Origin: a bacterium
Lineage (GTDB): Bacteria > Actinomycetota > Acidimicrobiia > Acidimicrobiales > Ilumatobacteraceae
Assembly: GCA_029978815.1 (NCBI GenBank)
Contig: JAPOIQ010000045.1
Coordinates: 1-7,696, forward strand
Length of the DNA: 7,696 bases
Direction: 5' to 3'
Every line of letters begins with the position of its first letter. Positions within the stretch are counted from its first letter, which is position 1. The notes under the pieces were generated by a model. It ran no database searches. It worked only from the letters and a program-made list of their open reading frames with translations, and was not told the DNA's origin. Shown here one piece after another: positions 1 through 5,443 of the stretch. Made by a program: the position numbers and the translations under genes.

Positions 1-1148
1 AAGTACAGGCTCGCCAAAATCGTGATGATGTCAGGCACGTACACGCCTTTCAGCACCCAAGGCGTAATCGAAATGTTGTTGAACGACGCCGAGCGAATCT
101 TCACTCGGAACGGTCCGAGATCACCCTTCGAGACAACGTAATAACCCATCTCGCCCAGTGGATTCTCGGTCGATACCCAGGCCTCTCCCTCAGGCACCTT
201 GATAATGCGAGGGACCTTGGCCATCACTGGACCAGACGGCAAGGTTTCAATGAGCTGGTCGACAATCTTCGTTGCCTCGCGGACCTCTTGCAGACGGATC
301 CAGCACCGCGCCCATGAGTCACCATCGGGGTGAGTCCAGACACGGAAATCAACCTTGTCGTAGGCGAGCGGAAGCTTCTGGTCACGGCGGAGGTCCCAGT
401 CGACGCCAGACGCGCGAAGGTTGGCGCCTGACAATCCGTACTGGCGAGCAACATCAGCCGGAATCACGCCAATTCCACGTGTACGGCTCTGGAAAATCTC
501 GTTTCCAAAGAGCAAGTCTTCAATCTCGTCACAGAAATTACGAAGCTTCTTCATGACCTGACGGGTTTCGTCAAGCCATCCCTTTGGAAGATCATCTTTC
601 AAACCGCCAATGCGGTCGAAGTTTGGGTGAAAGCGTCCACCGGTTGCACCTTCAATGAGGTTCAACACGTACTCGCGGTCACGGAACGCCATGAACACAG
701 GGGTCACCGCGCCCATCTGAACGCCGAGGTCACCAAGGAACAAACTGACATTTGCGATACGAGACAACTCAAAGAGGATCGTTCGGATGTGCTGCGCACG
801 GGGAGGAGCTTCAACCTCCATCAACTGCTCCGCAGCGAGAATGAACGGCACCTCGTTTGCAAATGAACCCAGCCAGTCAATGCGATTGATCAACGCAGTG
901 ACCTGAGGGAAGGTGCGAACTTCCGTCAACTTTTCATAGCCACGGTGCATGTAGCCAGCTGAAGGCTCTGCCCACACGACCTGCTCGCCATCAAGACGAG
1001 CGATGATGCGCAGTGTTCCGTGAGTAGCTGGGTGCTGTGGCCCAATATTGAGCGTCATGCCCTCGGTTTCAAGCTCGACGTTGAGTCGGGCATCAGCCGC
1101 TTGGGCAGCGATATACGACAACTGCTGGCGTTCGGACAACATCGTCAT
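1..1148 (-). CDS. nuoD: NADH-quinone oxidoreductase subunit D (49 kDa subunit), C-terminus cut by window edge
   Basis: Complex I connecting-arm subunit that, with NuoB, forms the quinone-reduction chamber. The frame is open from the ATG at 1148 to the left edge, giving 382 complete codons. The family is usually about 390-400 residues, so only roughly a dozen are missing. Visible motifs are [11 protein letters not shown] (residues 34-44, with the quinone-site His43), GYMHRGYEK (65-73), [14 protein letters not shown] (146-159) and the C-terminal SASFNN...[15 protein letters not shown]. The position equivalent to the quinone-ligand tyrosine (Tyr87 in Thermus Nqo4) is Trp92, in NRIDWL. The ATG overlaps the nuoC stop as ATGA, and GAGGGAG lies 7 bases upstream as a good ribosome site. 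A second ATG two codons in is less likely. It is translationally coupled to nuoC in the nuoABCD operon. The identity is secure. Confidence 0.97.
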   Translation of the reverse strand, partial: MTMLSERQQLSYIAAQAADARLNVELETEGMTLNIGPQHPATHGTLRIIARLDGEQVVWAEPSAGYMHRGYEKLTEVRTFPQVTALINRIDWLGSFANEVPFILAAEQLMEVEAPPRAQHIRTILFELSRIANVSLFLGDLGVQMGAVTPVFMAFRDREYVLNLIEGATGGRFHPNFDRIGGLKDDLPKGWLDETRQVMKKLRNFCDEIEDLLFGNEIFQSRTRGIGVIPADVARQYGLSGANLRASGVDWDLRRDQKLPLAYDKVDFRVWTHPDGDSWARCWIRLQEVREATKIVDQLIETLPSGPVMAKVPRIIKVPEGEAWVSTENPLGEMGYYVVSKGDLGPFRVKIRSASFNNISITPWVLKGVYVPDIITILASLY

Positions 1149-1810
1149 GAGTCATCTCCCTCATCATCATCTGATGCTGGCATTGGCTCTACATCAACAA
1201 TTCCGGGCCATGGCTTCACGAGACGTGCCAACAGCGGGAAATCTTTCCGCAGTGGGTACCCCTCAAAATCGCCAGGAAGGTACATATTTCGGAGGTCCGG
1301 GTGCCCATCGAAATCAATTCCGAACATCTCGTGCGTTTCACGCTCGTGCCAGTTCGCTCCGGCATACACCGGTATCCAAGTTGCGATCGACATTGAACCA
1401 TCTGCTGCCTCTGGCACATCGGCCTTCAGCGTCACACTGACATGACGACGGGTGTCGGTCACTCGGGCGAGCATTTGAAAGCGGGTGTCTCCGCCCGCAT
1501 ATCCCTGACGAATCTCATTTGCAGAGGGATCCTCTTCTACCTCTTCAGTCGGATCGTTCTCGCCGTCACCAAAAGGTGATGGCATCCAATCCATTGCTGA
1601 AATGAAACAGAAGTAGTCAAAACCTTGTGAACGCAAGGCTTCGCCAGCCGCGCGCCACGCCTCTGGAGTCACGCGAACCCAGAGGTCTACACCCGGAATC
1701 TGGTGAACATCAACGACCGCATCGCCCAGTTCCGACCGAAGCTTTGCAACGATTTCATCACGAAGTTCGTCAACAATTGGTGTCTCTTCGCTCGTTTCGG
1801 TGTCACTCAA
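1145..1810 (-). CDS. nuoC: NADH-quinone oxidoreductase subunit C (30 kDa subunit), TTG start
   Basis: Peripheral-arm complex I subunit that packs against NuoD and NuoB. The product is 221 residues if it starts at the TTG at 1810. The family signature is clear in the C-terminal half: [20 protein letters not shown] (residues 152-171), then [20 protein letters not shown] (174-193). The frame is open much further upstream, but that region is nuoB coding sequence. The TTG at 1808-1810 is preferred because GGGGGTG, nearly a full anti-SD match, lies 6 bases upstream; the alternative GTG at 1817-1819 falls inside that site. The TTG start overlaps the last codons of nuoB, whose stop is at 1803-1805. 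Its own stop overlaps the nuoD start. Odd points are a strongly acidic segment (residues about 80-107) and an acidic tail ending DDDEGDDS. The function is secure; the start is well supported but unproven. Confidence 0.93.
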   Translation of the reverse strand: MSDTETSEETPIVDELRDEIVAKLRSELGDAVVDVHQIPGVDLWVRVTPEAWRAAGEALRSQGFDYFCFISAMDWMPSPFGDGENDPTEEVEEDPSANEIRQGYAGGDTRFQMLARVTDTRRHVSVTLKADVPEAADGSMSIATWIPVYAGANWHERETHEMFGIDFDGHPDLRNMYLPGDFEGYPLRKDFPLLARLVKPWPGIVDVEPMPASDDDEGDDS

Positions 1811-2348
1811 TTGGGCCACCCCCAACGACAATCGGCTCGCTATCGCGAACGATTGGCTTGAACCCCTCGCCACGCCAACGAGCGCCCATGTCTTCGTGCT
1901 TAATGCGCTGCTGCAATAGCACGACACCTTCAAGAAGAGCTTCGGGACGCGGAGGACACCCAGGGACGTACACATCAACAGGGATGATCTGGTCGACACC
2001 CTTCGTAACCGAATAGGAATCCCAATACGGGCCGCCACAGTTTGCGCATGAACCCATCGAGATGACGTACTTCGGCTCAGGCATCTGCTCGTACAAGCGT
2101 TTTACCGCAGGAGCCATTTTGTCGGTGACGGTTCCAGACACCACGACAAGGTCGGCCTGCCGGGGGCTCGCTGGCAACGGAATCACGCCGAGACGCATGA
2201 CGTCATAACGGGGTGAGCCAAACGCCGCACCCATCTCAATAGCGCAACACGCAAGTCCCCACTGATACACCCACATCGAATACGAGCGTCCAATGTTGAA
2301 CAGTTTGGTGAGTGGAGCCGGCAAACGGCCACGGTCGACTAGACCCAT
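1803..2348 (-). CDS. nuoB: NADH-quinone oxidoreductase subunit B (PSST subunit, carries iron-sulfur cluster N2)
   Basis: This 181-residue complex I subunit holds the terminal 4Fe-4S cluster N2, which hands electrons to quinone at the interface with NuoD. The four expected ligands are visible: the tandem Cys34-Cys35 in GLACCAIEM, Cys101 in [12 protein letters not shown], and Cys131 in [11 protein letters not shown]. The conserved stretch ASPRQADL (residues 60-67) is also present. The ATG at 2348 has GAGG 9 bases upstream and lies inside the end of nuoA (10-base overlap). The end overlaps the nuoC start, so A, B, C and D look translationally coupled. The C-terminal extension after the cluster domain (about residues 148-181) ends VVGGGPIE, and its codons also carry the nuoC ribosome site. 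The identity is secure. Confidence 0.98.
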   Translation of the reverse strand: MGLVDRGRLPAPLTKLFNIGRSYSMWVYQWGLACCAIEMGAAFGSPRYDVMRLGVIPLPASPRQADLVVVSGTVTDKMAPAVKRLYEQMPEPKYVISMGSCANCGGPYWDSYSVTKGVDQIIPVDVYVPGCPPRPEALLEGVVLLQQRIKHEDMGARWRGEGFKPIVRDSEPIVVGGGPIE

Positions 2349-2704
2349 CGAAGAAGTCCTCGCTTCCAGGCATAGACGAGTCCGTCGAGCAACAACACGA
2401 TGAATGCCAGCATCGTGACGAGACCAAATGTTCCGTACCGCTCAATGGCAGCAGCCCAAGGGAAAATGAAGACAGCCTCAACGTCAAAAATGACGAAGAG
2501 CAGTGCGAACACGTAATAGCGGACCTGGCTCTGAGACCACCCGAGACCTACCGGGTCAACACCTGACTCGTAGGAAAGGAGTTTCTCCGGGGTGGGTCGG
2601 GAAGGTCGGATAAGCGCCGCAATGCCAAGCAGGAGACCTGCCAACAGCATCGCCGCCAGTCCGAACCAAACAACGTTGAGGTAATCGCGCAGAAATAGCG
2701 ACAT
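2339..2704 (-). CDS. nuoA: NADH-quinone oxidoreductase subunit A (membrane subunit)
   Basis: Small membrane subunit of complex I, 121 residues, with three predicted helices at about residues 9-32, 62-83 and 92-113. The family core is intact: YESGVDPVG (45-53) in the loop between helices 1 and 2, followed by [20 protein letters not shown] (62-81) with the conserved acidic residues Asp74 and Glu76. The ATG at 2704 is the only usable start, since an in-frame TAA lies 13-15 bases upstream. No Shine-Dalgarno sequence precedes it. A promoter-like TAACGT lies 9 bases away, so the operon mRNA may have little or no leader. It is the first gene of nuoABCD, which probably continues through nuoE-N beyond the left edge (expected from operon conservation, not seen). 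Confidence 0.97.
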   Translation of the reverse strand: MSLFLRDYLNVVWFGLAAMLLAGLLLGIAALIRPSRPTPEKLLSYESGVDPVGLGWSQSQVRYYVFALLFVIFDVEAVFIFPWAAAIERYGTFGLVTMLAFIVLLLDGLVYAWKRGLLRWV

Positions 2705-2708
2705 CGTT

Positions 2709-2722
2709 TGACAACGTTATCA
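2709..2722. promoter_or_regulatory. Near-perfect 14-bp palindrome, possible operator
   Basis: TGACAACGTTATCA reads the same on both strands except for one mismatched pair (C/A at 2712/2719), so 12 of 14 bases are self-complementary around the central AACGTT. It covers the candidate -10 of the nuo operon in the 58-base divergent region between nuoA and the MFS gene. That is a typical place for a dimeric repressor to bind, but no regulator gene lies next to it and I do not recognise the motif. Chance occurrence cannot be ruled out. Confidence 0.35.
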
Positions 2723-2744
2723 GTCGGGCAACGCCATATCCCAA
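2714..2744 (-). promoter_or_regulatory. Candidate promoter of the nuo operon
   Basis: Reading the minus strand, TTGGGA (2744-2739) is followed after 17 bases by GATAAC (2721-2716), a passable sigma-70-type pair with 4 of 6 matches in each box. The overlapping TAACGT (2719-2714) fits the actinobacterial TANNNT -10 and ends 9 bases before the nuoA ATG. Either register predicts a transcript with a leader of only a few bases. The -10 overlaps a 14-bp palindrome (2709-2722). This is assigned by eye from short motifs; the exact start site is unknown. Confidence 0.45.
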
Positions 2745-2748
2745 ACCC

Positions 2749-2754
2749 TATGGT
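2749..2754 (+). promoter_or_regulatory. Candidate -10 box for the MFS gene (leaderless)
   Basis: TATGGT fits the actinobacterial TANNNT -10 and is followed by 8 bases and then the GTG start at 2763. Transcription starting at the usual 6 to 8 bases below the box would begin at or just before the GTG, giving a leaderless mRNA. No Shine-Dalgarno sequence is present. The -35 region (around 2726-2731) is not recognisable. TTGACA at 2708-2713 is too far upstream to pair with it. Confidence 0.45.
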
Positions 2755-2769
2755 GTGCATCTGTGCATC
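2754..2769 (+). repeat. Perfect 8-bp tandem duplication spanning the MFS start codon
   Basis: TGTGCATC occurs twice in immediate succession (2754-2761 and 2762-2769). The second copy contains the GTG start codon (2763-2765). The first copy contains another GTG (2755-2757) in a different frame. The duplication sets the distance between the putative -10 box and the start codon. The repeat itself is certain; any functional meaning is inference. Confidence 0.9.
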
Positions 2770-3944
2770 AATCTTCAGGCCACCGGATTCTTCCACTCGT
2801 TTTCGCAGTGACGCTCACCGGCATTATGGGAAACAGCCTCGTTTCACCGCTTCTTCCCGACATTCTCGACACGTTTAATCGGTCGGCAGGATCAGCCGGA
2901 CCACTCGTTGCAGCAGCATCACTACCAGGAATTTTCCTCGCCCCAATCATCGGTTTTGCTGCTGATCGATGGGGAAGACGCCCAATTCTCACACTCTGCC
3001 TGGTGGTATTCGGGAGCGGCGGACTGCTCACCGCTCTTGCACCAAACTTTGCGGTGCTCGTCGCAACCCGATTTCTCCTCGGGATCGGCTCAGCCGGCCT
3101 CATCAACCTTGGAGTGGTTCTCATCGGCGACCATTTTGATGGCGAAGAGCGCACCACTTGGATCGGCCGAAATGCCGCGATGCTCACCGTCGGCCTTGCC
3201 ATCATCCCGCTCGTATCAGGAGTGATTGGCGAATTCTTTAGCTGGCGTGTTGCAACTCTCGGCTACGGCTTCGGATTTGTCTGTGCTGCCTACGCATGGA
3301 CCGTTCTTCGTGATGAGCCAACCCGCGCACCACAGCAACTGCGATCCCAACTTTCCGGAGTTGGCACAGCCATGAGGACACCAGTCATTGCGACCACAAT
3401 CGTGGTCGGAACGATTTCGTTTGCAGTCGTGTTCGGGGTCTTTCTCACGGCGATGCCAAGCCATCTTGAAACTCGATTCTCAATGACGTCTGGCTGGCGT
3501 GGCTTCATGATCAGTGTTCCGGCACTGTCATCAGCCCTCGTAGGGTTCAACCTTGGTCGAATCCGGCGGAAAGTCAATGTGAGATGGGCACTCGCAACCA
3601 GCGCTCTTGCCTGGGCGGTTGGCATGCTGTTCATCGGCTGGGCACAGGCCCTTCCCGTGTTAATCCTCGGAACACTCTGTTACGGCCTCGGAGAGGGGGC
3701 CCTCATACCGAATTTGCAGGAAGTGGCGATGAGTGAAGCGCCGCAAGAACATCGAGGAGCAGTCGTTGCGACATGGGTTGGCTTCGCTCGATTGGGCCAA
3801 ACCATCGGACCACTCCTCGCCGGCGCAATGCTGAGTGCCTCTGGAGCGCCAGCCGTGTTCGTTGCTGGCGCAGTTGCATCAACCCTTGCCGCCGTCATCT
3901 TTGTATTCGGACCGATCGGCCGAAAGGCGACGATCGCTCACTGA
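2763..3944 (+). CDS. Major facilitator superfamily transporter, drug:H+ antiporter (DHA1) type
   Basis: This 393-residue inner-membrane protein has about 12 hydrophobic segments, the usual size for the DHA1 efflux group. The first helix begins near residue 10. Motif A lies between helices 2 and 3 as GFAADRWGRR (64-73). A motif-B-like RFLLGIGSAG (103-112) marks helix 4. Helix 5 carries a motif-C-like PLVSGVIGEFFSWR (149-162), typical of proton-driven exporters. A polar loop (about 183-205) separates the halves, and GEGALIPN and GQTIGPLLAG mark the C-terminal half. The GTG at 2763 is the only start that keeps helix 1 whole; the next Met lies inside it, and an in-frame stop lies upstream at 2709. 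It is divergent from nuoA, with selO 44 bases downstream. Export of a small molecule is likely, but the substrate cannot be read from the sequence. Confidence 0.93.
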   Translation: MHQSSGHRILPLVFAVTLTGIMGNSLVSPLLPDILDTFNRSAGSAGPLVAAASLPGIFLAPIIGFAADRWGRRPILTLCLVVFGSGGLLTALAPNFAVLVATRFLLGIGSAGLINLGVVLIGDHFDGEERTTWIGRNAAMLTVGLAIIPLVSGVIGEFFSWRVATLGYGFGFVCAAYAWTVLRDEPTRAPQQLRSQLSGVGTAMRTPVIATTIVVGTISFAVVFGVFLTAMPSHLETRFSMTSGWRGFMISVPALSSALVGFNLGRIRRKVNVRWALATSALAWAVGMLFIGWAQALPVLILGTLCYGLGEGALIPNLQEVAMSEAPQEHRGAVVATWVGFARLGQTIGPLLAGAMLSASGAPAVFVAGAVASTLAAVIFVFGPIGRKATIAH

Positions 3945-3957
3945 CGCTCCAGTCAGT
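3940..3957 (+). other. Perfect inverted repeat over the MFS stop codon
   Basis: ACTGAC (3940-3945) and GTCAGT (3952-3957) form a 6-bp stem with a 6-base loop, and the MFS TGA stop lies in the left arm. The following bases (CAAACTCC) contain no T-run, so this is not a standard intrinsic terminator. It might protect or attenuate the 3' end of the message, or be chance. Confidence 0.3.
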
Positions 3958-3976
3958 CAAACTCCCTCGCTCGTTC

Positions 3977-3982
3977 TACGCT
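3977..3982 (+). promoter_or_regulatory. Candidate -10 box for selO (leaderless)
   Basis: TACGCT fits TANNNT and ends 6 bases before the selO ATG at 3989. No Shine-Dalgarno sequence is present in the 44-base gap after the MFS gene. This suggests selO can be transcribed on its own as a leaderless mRNA, in addition to any read-through from the MFS gene. No convincing -35 box is seen, so the call rests on the -10 motif and its spacing. Confidence 0.35.
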
Positions 3983-3988
3983 CTCAAC

Positions 3989-5434
3989 ATGGCCTCGCTC
4001 GCAGCGCCCCCCGAATTTCGGCACACCTATGCGCGAAGCCTCCCTGGTCTCGCAGCAACTTGGAAGGCTGACGAATCTCCAAACCCCCAACTCATCGTTG
4101 CGAACAATGCTCTCGCTGGCGAACTCGGCATAGATCCCACATGGCTCAACTCAACTGAAGCCCTCCACCTGTTTTCTGGCAACGACACGGCTCAGGGGCT
4201 TGAGCGTTACGCCCTTGCATACGCCGGTCATCAGTTCGGTTCATATTCACCGCGACTCGGTGACGGAAGGGCCCTCCTCGTAGGCGAATTCGATGACCTG
4301 AACGGCCACAAATGGGATCTCCACCTCAAGGGCTCAGGTCGCACACCATTTGCCCGAGGGGGGGACGGAAAAGCAACCCTTGGACCAATGCTGCGCGAGT
4401 ACCTCATGGGCGAAGCAATGCACGCTCTTGGCATACCAACAACGCGCGCCCTTGCCGTCATTACAACTGGTGATCTCGCAATGCGGGAACGACCTCTACC
4501 GGGAGCAATTCTCGTTCGGGTGGCGGACTCTCATCTTCGGGTAGGCACATTTCAATATGCCGCTGCGCTCGGCGATCTCGATGACCTTCGAACCCTCGCC
4601 GATTACGCCATTGGCCGGCACTACCCCGAACTCGCCGACGACAGCGACCGATACATGAAATTTCTCGGAGCCGTGATTGAGCGTCAAGCCCACCTCGTCG
4701 CTGACTGGATGCTCGTTGGGTTCATCCACGGTGTGATGAACACTGACAACGTCACCATTTCCGGCGAAACGATCGACTACGGGCCGTGCGCTTTCATGGA
4801 CGTCGTCGACCCGAACACCGTCTTTTCAAGCATCGATGAAGGTGGCAGATACGCATACGGGCGACAGCCGTCGATCACTCAATGGAATCTCGCTCGATTT
4901 GCGGAAACGCTACTACCGCTGATTGCAACGAATCCTGACGATGCCATTGCTCCAGCCACGCAAGCTCTTGAAGAATTCCCAGAGATATTCTCTCGCCGCT
5001 GGCATGCGGGGATGAACCGACGACTCGGATTATCAACAACAGTTGATGGTGATGACGATCTTGCAAACAATCTCATCGCTCTGCTGCAGGAACGCCGCCT
5101 CGACCTCATCTCAACGATGCGTTCGCTCAGCAATCACCTTCGTGGCGAAGACATCGGGCTCGCAGAGTGGACTGCCCGCTGGGAAACGCGTCTTGAACTC
5201 GAACACGCTTCTTCCGAAGAAATGATCTCTCGACTCGAGGCTGCGAATCCGATCTACGTACCACGAAATCACCTAGTTGAAGAAGCGCTCTCTTCCGCAG
5301 TCGCAGGTGACCTCAACAAATTTGATGCTCTCCTCGAGCGTGTGACGAACCCGTACCAGCATGTCGACAATGCAGAACGCTACTCGCAGCCCGGTGACCC
5401 TGGTCCCGGGTATCGGACCTATTGCGGAACGTAA
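3989..5434 (+). CDS. selO: Protein adenylyltransferase SelO (YdiU family)
   Basis: SelO has a kinase-like fold but transfers AMP from ATP to Ser, Thr or Tyr of target proteins, and is linked to oxidative stress (family knowledge). The product is 481 residues against 478 for E. coli YdiU. Diagnostic blocks are YAGHQFGSYSPRLGDGRA (78-95), LHLKGSGRTPF (111-121, Lys114), MLREYLMGEAMHALGIPTTR (134-153, Glu137), ILVRVADSHLRVG (174-186) and HGVMNTDN...DYGP (247-266). Lys114, Glu137, Asp253, Asn254 and Asp263 match the ATP and metal residues of Pseudomonas SelO with a one-residue offset. It ends YRTYCGT, with cysteine where eukaryotic SelO has selenocysteine. The ATG at 3989 is chosen because homologous N-termini begin just before the FxxTYAR motif; the open frame extends upstream only into MFS coding sequence. 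No Shine-Dalgarno is seen. It converges on the aldehyde dehydrogenase with a 9-base gap. Confidence 0.96.
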   Translation: MASLAAPPEFRHTYARSLPGLAATWKADESPNPQLIVANNALAGELGIDPTWLNSTEALHLFSGNDTAQGLERYALAYAGHQFGSYSPRLGDGRALLVGEFDDLNGHKWDLHLKGSGRTPFARGGDGKATLGPMLREYLMGEAMHALGIPTTRALAVITTGDLAMRERPLPGAILVRVADSHLRVGTFQYAAALGDLDDLRTLADYAIGRHYPELADDSDRYMKFLGAVIERQAHLVADWMLVGFIHGVMNTDNVTISGETIDYGPCAFMDVVDPNTVFSSIDEGGRYAYGRQPSITQWNLARFAETLLPLIATNPDDAIAPATQALEEFPEIFSRRWHAGMNRRLGLSTTVDGDDDLANNLIALLQERRLDLISTMRSLSNHLRGEDIGLAEWTARWETRLELEHASSEEMISRLEAANPIYVPRNHLVEEALSSAVAGDLNKFDALLERVTNPYQHVDNAERYSQPGDPGPGYRTYCGT

Positions 5435-5443
5435 TACGAAGAA

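Noticed and set aside
2562..2573. NuoA has Ser47 in YESG where mitochondrial ND3 and many NuoA proteins have cysteine
   Set aside because: As I recall, serine also occurs here in E. coli NuoA (FESG), so this is ordinary variation.
2708..2713. Perfect TTGACA on the plus strand upstream of the MFS gene, looking like a -35 box
   Set aside because: At 16-19 base spacing there is no acceptable -10, and the good TATGGT box lies 35 bases away. It is more simply part of the palindrome over the nuo promoter.
2768..3205. A 145-residue open frame on the minus strand inside the MFS gene
   Set aside because: It lies opposite clear MFS motifs, is low-complexity Arg/Pro/Ala-rich, and has no ribosome site or domain that I recognise.
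3773..3988. Upstream extension of the selO frame giving a 553-residue protein
   Set aside because: The extension overlaps the MFS coding region out of frame, and SelO homologues start near the FxxTYAR motif, so the ATG at 3989 is the sensible start.
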